From positions 1-42,336 of the forward strand of contig DAOURR010000012.1 in the NCBI GenBank assembly GCA_030627625.1: a stretch of DNA of 42,336 nt, read 5' to 3'. Below are positions 8,297 through 16,489 of this stretch, piece by piece. Origin of the DNA: UBA3103 sp002365855 (lineage in GTDB: Bacteria; Bacillota; Desulfotomaculia; Desulfotomaculales; Pelotomaculaceae). The notes beneath the pieces are model-generated. The model did not search any database, was not told the origin of the DNA, and was given only the letters and a program-made list of their open reading frames with translations. A program made the position numbers and the translations under genes. How positions within the stretch are numbered: the stretch's first letter is position 1; every line of letters starts with the position of its first letter.

Positions 8297-9166
8297 GTGT
8301 ATCTACCAGATTTTGAGTATTACACGCCGGATAGTATTGCTGAGGCTTGCCAGCTGTTGTCACAGTTTGGCGCCAGTGCTAAAGTGATCGCTGGTGGGAC
8401 AGATCTCGTCAACAAAATGAAAAAAGAGTTGTTAGCGCCGGAAGTCCTTGTCTCCATCAAGAACCTTGACCAATTGAAAAAAATTGAATACGTACCCGGT
8501 AGGGGTGTCGTTATCGGGGCCAGAGTTACCCATAACGAATTGGTTAAGTCGGAAGTTTTAAATGAAAAATATTCATCCGTGTCGAACGCGGCTCAGCAAA
8601 TGGCGCACAACCAGGTGCGCAATGCCGGCACAGTTGGCGGAAATATTTGTAACGCTGTGCCTTCCGCCGATTTGCCGCCGATTTTTATTGCCTTTAACGC
8701 AACCGTTAAACTTACGGGTGTAAACGGAGAACGTACTCTAGCTTTGGAGGACCTGTTTACGGGCCCCGGCAAGACCGTCATGACCCAGGACGAGCTCATC
8801 ACCGAAGTGGTTATCCCCGACCAGAAAATGACCGGCAGCAACTACATTAAATTCGGACTGCGTAAGTCGGGCGCATTGGCCGTTGTCGGCGTCGCTGTCG
8901 CCGTTCAAGTCGAAAATAATGTGATCAAGGATGCGCGTGTAGCCCTGGGGGCAGTTGCCGCCACACCTGTGAGGGCAAAGAAAACTGAAGACTTCCTGAA
9001 AGGGAAAGAAGTCAGTGATGAACTATTGGCCGAAGCAGGATTCATAGCCACCGGCGAGTGTAAGCCCATCTCCGATATACGGGCATCGGCGGAATACCGC
9101 ACTGACCTGGTGCGTGTCTTCACCAAGCGGGCATTGCGTAAAGCTATCGACGAAGGACATGTATAA
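8297..9166 (+). CDS. Molybdenum hydroxylase FAD-binding subunit (CoxM/XdhB type)
   Basis: The 289-residue protein has the PCMH-type FAD fold of the xanthine dehydrogenase family. AGGTDL at residues 32-37 and GTVGGNICNAVPSADLPP at 111-128 are the two FAD-binding loops, and a CO-dehydrogenase flavoprotein C-terminal domain follows. It passes electrons from the iron-sulfur subunit to an acceptor. GTG 8297 is preceded by AGGAGGAG; the open frame continues back to 8153 but covers the repeat and the CoA-transferase remnant, so the longer start is rejected. The length lacks the roughly 40-residue cysteine insertion carrying the extra [4Fe-4S] cluster of 4-hydroxybenzoyl-CoA reductase. It is the first gene of a three-gene operon. 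Confidence 0.9.
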   Translation: MYLPDFEYYTPDSIAEACQLLSQFGASAKVIAGGTDLVNKMKKELLAPEVLVSIKNLDQLKKIEYVPGRGVVIGARVTHNELVKSEVLNEKYSSVSNAAQQMAHNQVRNAGTVGGNICNAVPSADLPPIFIAFNATVKLTGVNGERTLALEDLFTGPGKTVMTQDELITEVVIPDQKMTGSNYIKFGLRKSGALAVVGVAVAVQVENNVIKDARVALGAVAATPVRAKKTEDFLKGKEVSDELLAEAGFIATGECKPISDIRASAEYRTDLVRVFTKRALRKAIDEGHV

Positions 9167-9189
9167 AAAACAAGAAAGGAGATGTGAAA

Positions 9190-9687
9190 ATGGCGAACTT
9201 CACTGTTGATAAAGATGGAATTAAACGTTATTTGGTTGGCGTGAAAATTAACGGTAGTGAATATACAAGGGTTATTAAGGCCAACACCCTGCTGGTCAAC
9301 TTTTTACGTGAGGACCTTGGCCTTATAGGCACTAAAAAGGGGTGTGAGCTGGGTGACTGCGGCTGCTGCACCGTAATGCTGGATGGTAAGGCGGTCAACT
9401 CCTGCCTGGTCCTGGCTGTTGAAGTTGACGGACGGGAAGTCACAACCATCGAGGGTGTTTCGAATGGAGAAGAATTAGACATTGTCCAGGAAAAATTTAT
9501 TGAACACGCGGCTTATCAATGCGGCTTTTGCACTTCCGGCATGATCGTTTCTTCCAGAGCATTGCTTGACGAAAACCCCAATCCAACCGAACATGAGGTG
9601 CGTGAGGCCATAGCCGGCAACCTGTGCCGTTGTACCGGTTACGTCAATATTGTCGAGGCCGTTTTAGACGCGGCTGAAAAGAAATAA
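9190..9687 (+). CDS. Molybdenum hydroxylase [2Fe-2S] subunit (CoxS/XdhC-type small subunit)
   Basis: The 165-residue protein has the two domains of the small subunit of xanthine dehydrogenase family enzymes. An N-terminal plant-type [2Fe-2S] domain has C52, C57, C60 and C72. A helical [2Fe-2S] domain has C111, C114, C146 and C148 (CGFC and CRC). It carries electrons from the Mo site to FAD. ATG 9190 is chosen because AAAGGAG lies 8 bases upstream; GTG 9184 is too close to it. It follows the FAD subunit by 23 bases and precedes the Mo subunit by 16 bases. An N-terminal extension of about 15 residues before the ferredoxin fold is slightly longer than usual. Confidence 0.93.
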   Translation: MANFTVDKDGIKRYLVGVKINGSEYTRVIKANTLLVNFLREDLGLIGTKKGCELGDCGCCTVMLDGKAVNSCLVLAVEVDGREVTTIEGVSNGEELDIVQEKFIEHAAYQCGFCTSGMIVSSRALLDENPNPTEHEVREAIAGNLCRCTGYVNIVEAVLDAAEKK

Positions 9688-9703
9688 GGAAAGGATGAGG
9701 GTG

Positions 9704-12064
9704 ATGAGCGTAAAAGTGAAACAAGATTACTCTTATGTGGGGAAAAGCGTTACCAGAAACGATGCGCAGTTAAAAACAACCGGGCGCGCTCAATACACAG
9801 CCGATCTTAAATTCCCAAACATGCTGTATGGAAAGCTCATTCGCAGCACAATAGCGCATGGGCGCATTAAAAATATTGACACTTCCGAAGCGGAAAAACT
9901 AAACGGCGTAAAAGCCATTATTACCGCCAAAGACGTTCCCTCAATGAAATGGGGGCTAAGTCCCGCACGCTTTGACGAAAATATTTTCGCTATTGATAAA
10001 GTCTTATATGTCGGCGATAAAATTGGAGCCGTGTGCGCGGTTGACGAAGAAACCGTTTATAAAGCACTCAAGCTGATCAAAGTAGAATATGAAGAGCTGC
10101 CGGCTGTACTTACTGTCGAGGAATCGAAAAAAGAAGGCGCGCCGCAAATCTTTGAAGAGTACCCGGGCAACGTCAACACCGAAATTCACCACAAGTTCGG
10201 TGATTGCGATGAAGCCTTAAAAGATGCGTACTACGTCCGTACCGACCGCTTGCAGGGGCAGCGCACCTACCATGCTTTCATTGAAAACCACTGCTCGATC
10301 GGCATGTGGGATGGAGATAAAGCAACCCTATATAGCTCCTGCCAGTCAGTCCACTACCTGCAATATCATATAGCCCGGGTGCTGGGCATGAAGATGGGTA
10401 ACTTACGCGTGCTGAAGACCCATGTGGGCGCAGGTTTCGGAGGAAAATTAGATCCCACCGGACTAGATTTTTCCGCAGTAATCCTGTCTAAAATGCTCGG
10501 TCAGCCAGTTAAAATGTTTTATGACCATGAAGAAACCTTCTTAAATGGCCATGGCCGTCACGCCATAGGTATGGAGCTTACCACCGGCGTAGACAAGAAC
10601 GGGAAAATTTTAGCCCACAAATTCACCGCTATCATGGACGGCGGCGCTTACACAGGTCTGGGTATAGCCTCAGCATACTATGCCGGTTCCCTGCTGGGCG
10701 TGCTGTACAATATTGAAAATTACCAGTTTGACTGCTACCGGTACGTAACCAACCTGCCGCCCTGCGGCGCTCAAAGAGGGCACGGGCAGCCGCAGCCGCG
10801 GTATGCCTTTGAACACCACCTTGATCTTATTGGCGAAGCAATCGGAGTTGACCCGATCGACATGCGTCTTGTCAATGCCCGTCAGAACAACACCGTAACT
10901 ACGGCGGGATACGAAGTGAAGTCGTACCACTTGGGGAAAGCAAATGAAATGGCGCGGGACGCTTCCGGCTGGAAAGAAAAGAGAGGCAAGCTTGGCGTGG
11001 GCAGGGGCATCGGTGTCGGCAACGGCGGCTTTGTTACAGGCGCTGGTTTTTGCCAGTACCGGACCGACCTGCCGCACTCCATAGGTATGATTAAAATCTA
11101 TGATGATGGGACCCAGGCGTTTGTATACTCGCAGGCGATAGATATCGGCCAGGGCAGCGACACTGTGCTTCTGCAGATGGCTGCGGAGGCGATGGGTATC
11201 CCCTACGAAAATTGTAAGATGTATGCGGGCGACACCGACCTGTCTACCCTTGACTTTGGCGCTTACGCCAGCAGGCAGACTCTGATGGCCGGCTGGGCTG
11301 TTAAGAGAGCAGGGGAAGAAGTCAAGCAGAAAATTCTCGAGCAGGCAGTTGAGATGTTTAAAGAATCAGGGAGAATTAAGGAAGGTTGGGCTTATATCGG
11401 TAATCGCGAGTTAAGACCGGACGATTTGGATTGCAAGGAAGGCATCGTATTTGTGAAACAAGAACCAAATCTAACCTTAACCTTTGAAGAAGTTGCCCGC
11501 AAATACTTTGTGACAAAGGGCGTGCTGATCGGGCGCGGCTGGTACCACCCCGGCAAACTGGGCGGCAATCATAAAGGTGCGGCTGTAGGCACGTCTCCGG
11601 CCTACAGCAGCGCGACCCAGATTGCTGAAGTGAAAGTTGACATGGAAACCGGTCAAATTGAATGTGTCGATACTTGGGACGTACACGACAGCGGCACAAT
11701 AATTAACCCGAAGCTGTTCCACGGCCAGGTCCACGGCGCCTTTTATATGGGCATCGGTGAGACCATCTGGGAAGAGGTTAAATTTGACAATAAAGGGAAA
11801 CTGTTAAACGGAAACTTTAGTGAATACCGCTTGCCGACAGCGCTGGATATGCCGCCAGTTTTATCACTGACTGTAGAGGATAGCTGGGAGCCCAACGGGC
11901 CTTACGGCCTGAAGGAAGTTGGGGAAGGGGCCACCACCCCGACCATGGGTGCTGTTGCCAACGCTATTTACGACGCCATGGGAGTCAGCATGACAGAACT
12001 TCCAATTACCTATGAAAAGGTATGGCGGGCCTTAAAAGATAAAGAGAAAAACGAAAAAAAGTAA
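9704..12064 (+). CDS. Molybdenum hydroxylase large, molybdopterin-binding subunit
   Basis: The 786-residue protein is a full-length Mo-binding subunit of the xanthine dehydrogenase family. GAGFGGK at about 242-248 binds the cofactor, the segment QRGHGQPQ near 370 matches the conserved substrate-site arginine region, and E741 in VGEGATTP is the expected catalytic glutamate. It would hydroxylate or reductively dehydroxylate an aromatic or heterocyclic substrate in the cytoplasm. ATG 9704 has AAGGA 8 bases upstream; ATG 9695 is an alternative. The downstream YqeB, XdhC-like and cysteine desulfurase genes suggest a cofactor with a sulfido or selenido ligand. The substrate (purine, nicotinate, hydroxyaromatic or other) is not determined. 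Confidence 0.92.
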   Translation: MSVKVKQDYSYVGKSVTRNDAQLKTTGRAQYTADLKFPNMLYGKLIRSTIAHGRIKNIDTSEAEKLNGVKAIITAKDVPSMKWGLSPARFDENIFAIDKVLYVGDKIGAVCAVDEETVYKALKLIKVEYEELPAVLTVEESKKEGAPQIFEEYPGNVNTEIHHKFGDCDEALKDAYYVRTDRLQGQRTYHAFIENHCSIGMWDGDKATLYSSCQSVHYLQYHIARVLGMKMGNLRVLKTHVGAGFGGKLDPTGLDFSAVILSKMLGQPVKMFYDHEETFLNGHGRHAIGMELTTGVDKNGKILAHKFTAIMDGGAYTGLGIASAYYAGSLLGVLYNIENYQFDCYRYVTNLPPCGAQRGHGQPQPRYAFEHHLDLIGEAIGVDPIDMRLVNARQNNTVTTAGYEVKSYHLGKANEMARDASGWKEKRGKLGVGRGIGVGNGGFVTGAGFCQYRTDLPHSIGMIKIYDDGTQAFVYSQAIDIGQGSDTVLLQMAAEAMGIPYENCKMYAGDTDLSTLDFGAYASRQTLMAGWAVKRAGEEVKQKILEQAVEMFKESGRIKEGWAYIGNRELRPDDLDCKEGIVFVKQEPNLTLTFEEVARKYFVTKGVLIGRGWYHPGKLGGNHKGAAVGTSPAYSSATQIAEVKVDMETGQIECVDTWDVHDSGTIINPKLFHGQVHGAFYMGIGETIWEEVKFDNKGKLLNGNFSEYRLPTALDMPPVLSLTVEDSWEPNGPYGLKEVGEGATTPTMGAVANAIYDAMGVSMTELPITYEKVWRALKDKEKNEKK

Positions 12065-12089
12065 AGTAGGCGTCTGAACACTGGATTAC

Positions 12090-12125
12090 GATAGGAGAGG
12101 GACGAGCTATCTTCTCTCTCCTATC
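12090..12125 (+). terminator. Strong hairpin after the hydroxylase operon
   Basis: GATAGGAGAGGGA at 12090-12102 pairs with TCTCTCTCCTATC at 12113-12125 with a single wobble. It sits 25 bases after the stop codon, but only a weak T content follows, so it could end the transcript or protect its 3' end. Confidence 0.5.
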
Positions 12126-12139
12126 ATTCTCAATAAAAT

Positions 12140-12151
12140 AATAGTACTATT
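12140..12151. promoter_or_regulatory. Perfect 12-base palindrome before the Cys-rich gene
   Basis: AATAGTACTATT is a perfect palindrome 52 bases upstream of ATG 12204, inside an AT-rich stretch where a promoter would be expected. It could be an operator. No regulator is linked to it. Confidence 0.3.
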
Positions 12152-12203
12152 GTTAGATTTCTGCTAAACTAAACAACTTGGGTTTTTTAGTGGAGGTGAT
12201 TTT

Positions 12204-12566
12204 ATGAAAATTGAATTTGACTGTTACGGGATGGAGCCCAAAGGCGTGGAGGCCGGAAGCAGCATATTCGAGGAGCGTAGTAAAGTAGTTAAAAGTGATC
12301 TGGAAAATTATCTCGATACCATTAAGGAATGGGAATACTGTTATTGCGCAAATTGCAAGACAATAAGGTTTAGTTCAGACCTGGAGGCGACAGCGGATGG
12401 GATCTGCTGTTCTAAATGCAAAGGTTATAAATTGGAAGCCCCTGGTTGGGTTAAATGTCCTCACCACAAAGATTCCCTGGTTAAATGCCCCCGGGCGGGC
12501 AAGGGAATAGTGAAGTTGAAGTATGAGTATGAATGCCAGGACCATTGCTATTTTAGAGCAACTTAA
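12204..12566 (+). CDS. Cysteine-rich protein of unknown function, zinc-ribbon-like
   Basis: I do not recognise this 120-residue family. It has ten cysteines, grouped as CYCANC near residues 46-51, CCSKC near 69-73, a CPHH motif near 85-88 and further cysteines near 94, 110 and 114. The first two groups could form a zinc ribbon and the later CPHH an additional metal site. No signal peptide or membrane segment is present. GGAGGTGA lies 7 bases before ATG 12204. It lies between the molybdenum hydroxylase operon and the molybdopterin-binding protein, so a role in cofactor or metal handling is possible but unproven. Confidence 0.8.
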   Translation: MKIEFDCYGMEPKGVEAGSSIFEERSKVVKSDLENYLDTIKEWEYCYCANCKTIRFSSDLEATADGICCSKCKGYKLEAPGWVKCPHHKDSLVKCPRAGKGIVKLKYEYECQDHCYFRAT

Positions 12567-12676
12567 AGTCTCATAGATATATTGTGTGTTTTTGGATGCC
12601 ATTTTATTGATATCTGCCTTAACTGTAGTTTACGCAGGGGATAAAAGGAAAAAGATACTTTCGAGGGGTGCGAACG

Positions 12677-13711
12677 ATGAAAATTCAGACAGTTAGAGTG
12701 GAGGAATCGGTAGGCAAGGTGCTCAGCCACGATATTACCAAAGTCGTTAAGGGAGAGTCCAAGGGAGCGTCTTTTAAAAAAGGGCACATAATTAAGATAG
12801 AGGATATACCCGAACTGCTGAAACTGGGCAAAGAAAATATCTACATTTTAGACCTTGAGCAAACCGATGTACATGAGGATGATGCGGGAATACGGCTGGG
12901 AACAGCTGTTTCGGGTATCGGCACGAGCTGGACCGGTCCCAGGGAAAGCCGTGTAAATATTTATGCTGAACATGAAGGTCTGCTGAAAGTCAATATCCCC
13001 GCCCTGGAAGCAGTTAACGATCTGCCGGAAGTGATACTATCCACCCTGCCCAACAATACAGTCGTAAAAAAAGGCGACCTGCTTGCCGGGACCAAGGTGA
13101 TCCCTTTGGTAGTACCGGAGCAAACTGTCCTGACCGCTGAAAACATCTGCCGGCAGGCCGGCTGGGTGGTCAAAGTGCTTTCGTTTCAAGAGCGTAAAGT
13201 CGGTGTTGTAATAACCGGCAGTGAGATATACAAAAAGCGTATCCGTGATGGTTTCGGCCCGGTGATCAAGGAGAAAGTAGAAGCATATGGTTCTACGGTA
13301 CTGGGGGTGGATTTCGCGCCTGATGAAGTGGAAGTAATTGCTTGTAAAATTAATAAAATGGCTGAAGACGGAGCGGACATAATAATTGTCACGGGAGGCA
13401 TGTCGGTCGATCCCGATGATGTTACCCCCAAAGCCATCCGCCTCACTGGGGCCAATGTGGAAAAATACGGCGCACCGGCTTTGCCCGGCGCAATGTTTAT
13501 GCTGGCTTACCTGGGTGACATTCCTGTTATGGGAGTGCCGGCCTGCGGGATGTTTTTCAAAATAACCATTGTTGATTTATTGCTGCCCAGGCTGCTGGCG
13601 GGTGAGCGGGTAACCAGGCGGGACATCGTGGCCCTGGCCCACGGCGGGCTGTGCAAGGCTTGTCCCGAGTGCAGGTATCCCAACTGCACCTTCGGTAAAG
13701 GCTCAAATTAA
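12677..13711 (+). CDS. MoeA/MogA-like molybdopterin-binding protein with C-terminal cysteine motif
   Basis: The 344-residue protein carries a MoCF_biosynth (MogA/MoeA-type) domain from about residue 170, shown by VGVVITGSEI, IIIVTGGMSVDPDDVTPKAI and the PALPGAMFM segment. These motifs bind molybdopterin and insert metal in related proteins. The N-terminal half differs from standard MoeA. The C-terminus ends in a short CKACPECRYPNC cluster that suggests metal binding. ATG 12677 follows GAGGGG by about 8 bases; GTG 12668 is possible. Proteins of this type accompany molybdenum hydroxylase accessory genes. Here it probably delivers or edits the cofactor for the upstream hydroxylase. Confidence 0.82.
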   Translation: MKIQTVRVEESVGKVLSHDITKVVKGESKGASFKKGHIIKIEDIPELLKLGKENIYILDLEQTDVHEDDAGIRLGTAVSGIGTSWTGPRESRVNIYAEHEGLLKVNIPALEAVNDLPEVILSTLPNNTVVKKGDLLAGTKVIPLVVPEQTVLTAENICRQAGWVVKVLSFQERKVGVVITGSEIYKKRIRDGFGPVIKEKVEAYGSTVLGVDFAPDEVEVIACKINKMAEDGADIIIVTGGMSVDPDDVTPKAIRLTGANVEKYGAPALPGAMFMLAYLGDIPVMGVPACGMFFKITIVDLLLPRLLAGERVTRRDIVALAHGGLCKACPECRYPNCTFGKGSN

Positions 13712-13744
13712 AGTATGACGTTCTCCGGGAAGGGGCATTGAAAT

Positions 13745-14884
13745 ATGGAAATTAACCTGCGGCAAGGAAAAACCATCGTCACTGTCATAGGACAGGAGAA
13801 CTTAGGCGACAACCTGCTTGGGTCAAAAATAGTGCTGACAAACGAGGGCACGGAGAAAAAGGGAAGCCTGAATCTGCCCTGGATCGAAGGGCAAGCAGCA
13901 CACATAGTCCGGGCAAACCAGTCTAATGGGATGTTTACTGTCGCCAAACTGGTTAACCCGGCTGGGCCGGAGCAAAGCGCGACTGTAATGATCGACCCTT
14001 ATTTGGAGACGCCTGAACTAATTATTTTAGGGGGGGGGCATATAGCCCAACCGCTGGCAAATATAGGACATTTACTGGGCTATCGTGTTACGGTAGTTGA
14101 TGACCGCCCTGATTTTGCCTCTCCTGAACGCTTTGCAGGGGCTTATAAAAGTATATGCTGCAGTTTTGATGATATAGAAAATATCCTGAACCTGGGGCCA
14201 GCCAGCAGTGTTGTGATTGCCACCAGGGGGCATATGAACGATATGGATTGTTTGCGCAAGGTAATCAAGTATCCTGTAGCTTACCTGGGCATGATCGGCA
14301 GCAGGCGTAAGGTCAAAGCAATTAAGGAGCAGCTGCTCGATGACGGTACTGATATGGAAAAGATTGAAAAGGTGCGCATGCCTATAGGGCTGGATATCGG
14401 AGCGCAAACGCCCGCTGAGATTGCGGTGTGTATCGCAGCTGAAATGATCAAGGACCGCCGTGGCGGGAGCGCGGGTTCCTTGGTAGAAGAATGTGTTTTA
14501 AAAGTGGCCCACCCGAACGACTGTGAGTTGCCATCCGCCTCTGATAAAGACGCGCTGCATGAAGCCATCAGAGCGGCTCTTGAAAATATTCCCGCAGCGC
14601 TGGCTACAATTGTTAAAACAAAGGGTTCCACCCCCCGCAAAGCGGGTGCCAGGATGCTTGTTTACAGAGACGGACGCACCCTGGGAACAATTGGCGGCGG
14701 CTGCTGTGGTGAATCGGAAGTACGCCTGCAGGCTATAAATGTAATTGATGATGGAACACCCCGTGTACACAGGATATCAATGACTGCGGACATAGCTGCC
14801 GCTGAAGGCATGTCCTGCGGAGGGACTCTGGAAGTGTTCATTGAACCGGTGATCACGTTTGCAAAGGTTTTTAATGGTGTGTAG
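13745..14884 (+). CDS. XdhC/CoxI family molybdenum hydroxylase maturation protein, inverted domain order
   Basis: XdhC proteins bind the Mo cofactor, help its sulfuration, and insert it into xanthine dehydrogenase-type enzymes. The 379-residue protein has a Rossmann domain at about residues 90-240 (LIILGGGHIAQPL, then VTVVDDRP) and a CoxI-type domain at about 280-370 (KTKGSTPRKAG, TIGGGCCGE, GMSCGGTLE). In most XdhC proteins the CoxI part comes first, so the order is inverted here. The N-terminal 90 residues match neither domain. It follows the MoeA-like gene by 33 bases. Its 3' end is present again, decayed, at 16490-16592. Confidence 0.85.
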   Translation: MEINLRQGKTIVTVIGQENLGDNLLGSKIVLTNEGTEKKGSLNLPWIEGQAAHIVRANQSNGMFTVAKLVNPAGPEQSATVMIDPYLETPELIILGGGHIAQPLANIGHLLGYRVTVVDDRPDFASPERFAGAYKSICCSFDDIENILNLGPASSVVIATRGHMNDMDCLRKVIKYPVAYLGMIGSRRKVKAIKEQLLDDGTDMEKIEKVRMPIGLDIGAQTPAEIAVCIAAEMIKDRRGGSAGSLVEECVLKVAHPNDCELPSASDKDALHEAIRAALENIPAALATIVKTKGSTPRKAGARMLVYRDGRTLGTIGGGCCGESEVRLQAINVIDDGTPRVHRISMTADIAAAEGMSCGGTLEVFIEPVITFAKVFNGV

Positions 14885-14919
14885 CAATATGACCCAACAT
14901 TGACATTGAGGACCGGTAC

Positions 14920-14938
14920 CAAGCCCTTATAGGGCTTG
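14920..14938 (+). terminator. Hairpin after xdhC-like gene
   Basis: CAAGCCC at 14920-14926 and GGGCTTG at 14932-14938 form a perfect seven-base-pair stem with a TTATA loop. Only ATTTAT follows, so termination would be weak. Confidence 0.45.
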
Positions 14939-15045
14939 ATTTATCAAAGCCGGCATCGCCATTCTAAAGAAGCTAATGTGTCTCCAGCATATTCCGACAG
15001 GTTTACTAGGGGTAAAAATTGCGCAGCAACTTGGGAGGATTGGGG

Positions 15046-16197
15046 ATGAGTAAAATTTATTTTGATCACAGCGCTACAACGCCTGTTCACCCTGATGTTG
15101 CAGAAGAAATGTTTCGTTATGTAACTGGCATATTCGGCAACCCCTCTAGTATCCATTCCTTCGGGAGGGAGGCAAAAAAGGCGGTTGAAACAGCCAGAAA
15201 TAAAGTAGCGGAAAGTATCGGGGCAAGAACAGAAGAAATTGTTTTTACCAGCGGCGGCACAGAATCTGACCACATGGCTATCAAAGGAGCAGTTTACGCC
15301 AACAGGAAAAAAGGTAACCATATCATTACTTCCGCTGTGGAGCACCATGCGGTTCTGGATACCTGTAAAGCCCTTGAAAAAGAAGGTTTCGAACTAACTG
15401 TTTTACCCGTGGACGGTTACGGTATGGTCAGCCCTCAGGACGCGGCCAAGGCCATAAAAGATAACACTACGTTAATTACAGTTATGCATGCCAACAACGA
15501 AGTCGGAACAATTCAACCCATATCCGAAATAGGAGAGATTGCCAGGGAAAGAGGAGTACTGTTTCACACTGACGCTGTGCAGAGTATGGGGAAAATACCG
15601 GTTAACGTTAGTGAGCTCAAGGCGGACCTTCTTTCTGTCTCCGGCCATAAGATTTACGCGCCGAAAGGGGTGGGTGCCCTCTATATAAGGCGGGGTATCA
15701 GCTGGCGTCCTTATAATTTTGGCGGCGGCCAGGAACGGAAGCATCGGCCTGGAACTGAAAATGTGCCAGGTATAGCAGCCCTGGGCAAAGCGGCAGAACT
15801 TGCCGCAAAGGATATGGAGGAGGAGAGTGCGCGTTTAACTATATTGCGAGATAAACTGATAAAAGGGATTTTTAAGAAAATTGACCATGTTCAACTTGCC
15901 GGACACCCATCTATGCGCCTGCCCAATAATGTCAACTTCATTTTTGAATTTATAGATGGAGGATCTATGCTATTAAACCTGGATATGAAGGGCGTAGCCG
16001 CCTCCAGTGGTTCGGCGTGTACCTCGGGTTCTGTGAACGCGTCACATGTGCTCCTGGCCATGGGTATTCCGCATCAGATTGCACACGGTTCGCTTCGCCT
16101 GACTTTAGGCAGGAGCAACACGGAAAAAGATGTGGACGAATTTATTAACATAATGCCCCAAATTATTGAACGCCTGAGGTCAAAGGCCCCTCTTTGA
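15046..16197 (+). CDS. Cysteine desulfurase (NifS/IscS family, class V aminotransferase)
   Basis: The 383-residue PLP enzyme would take sulfur (or selenium) from cysteine (or selenocysteine). K202 in SGHKIYAPKG is the PLP lysine, H-containing AVEHHAVLDT at about residue 101 contacts the cofactor, and C325 in SGSACTSGS is the persulfide cysteine on a loop of IscS/NifS type. ATG 15046 follows GGGAGG by 7 bases. No iscU or other cluster assembly gene is adjacent. Lying between xdhC-like and yqeB genes, it is more likely to serve the terminal sulfido or selenido ligand of the Mo cofactor than general Fe-S assembly; this is inferred from context. Confidence 0.9.
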   Translation: MSKIYFDHSATTPVHPDVAEEMFRYVTGIFGNPSSIHSFGREAKKAVETARNKVAESIGARTEEIVFTSGGTESDHMAIKGAVYANRKKGNHIITSAVEHHAVLDTCKALEKEGFELTVLPVDGYGMVSPQDAAKAIKDNTTLITVMHANNEVGTIQPISEIGEIARERGVLFHTDAVQSMGKIPVNVSELKADLLSVSGHKIYAPKGVGALYIRRGISWRPYNFGGGQERKHRPGTENVPGIAALGKAAELAAKDMEEESARLTILRDKLIKGIFKKIDHVQLAGHPSMRLPNNVNFIFEFIDGGSMLLNLDMKGVAASSGSACTSGSVNASHVLLAMGIPHQIAHGSLRLTLGRSNTEKDVDEFINIMPQIIERLRSKAPL

Positions 16198-16270
16198 TGA
16201 GAAAAGGTTTTATCAGGCTGACTTGCTAAATTATTTCACTGCTTTAATCAGTTTAAACAGGGAGGTTTTT

Positions 16271-16304
16271 GACCATTATATTAGATTATCTAATTATAAT
16301 GGTC
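16271..16304. promoter_or_regulatory. Long AT-rich dyad before repeat copy 3
   Basis: GACCATTATA at 16271-16280 and TATAATGGTC at 16295-16304 are exact reverse complements. The inner part (TTAGAT and ATCTAA) continues the symmetry with a one-base offset, so nearly the whole 34 bases are a dyad. No T tract follows. It could be an operator for a dimeric regulator or the end of a small mobile repeat. Confidence 0.5.
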
Positions 16305-16402
16305 AAATTAATAGGCAGTATTTATAAATACCATCGCAAACGCATATTTCACTTTATAGATTTGCTGATGTTAAGATAGCACTAGAATAAAGATTCGGAA
16401 TA
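16305..16402 (+). repeat. Intergenic repeat element, copy 3 (upstream of yqeB)
   Basis: The segment starts ATTAATAGGCAG and keeps the order of blocks seen in copies 1 and 2 (ATCGCAAACGCATATTTC, then GATGTTAAGATA and AATAAAGAT), but with many more substitutions, roughly two thirds identity by eye. As in copy 2, it runs on into a CoA-transferase remnant. Confidence 0.65.
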
Positions 16403-16409
16403 TTTATGT

Positions 16410-16488
16410 TTTGGTCGAGATTGCATTTGGCTTAGGATAGTAATTGAAACATTTGAAAAGGTACTCCTGCCCATAGGGATGCAGAAGT
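16410..16488 (+). pseudogene. Second remnant of the CoA-transferase 3' end
   Basis: TTGGTCGAGATTGC at about 16411-16424 aligns with CTGGTCGAAATAGC at 4366-4379, and GAAAAGGTACTCCTGCCCAT at about 16455 aligns with the GAAAAAGACGTCATTGCCCAT part at 4396-4416. About 14 extra bases lie between the blocks and no frame survives. The match is weaker than at 8075-8140, but it falls at the same place relative to the repeat. Confidence 0.5.
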
Positions 16489-16489
16489 A

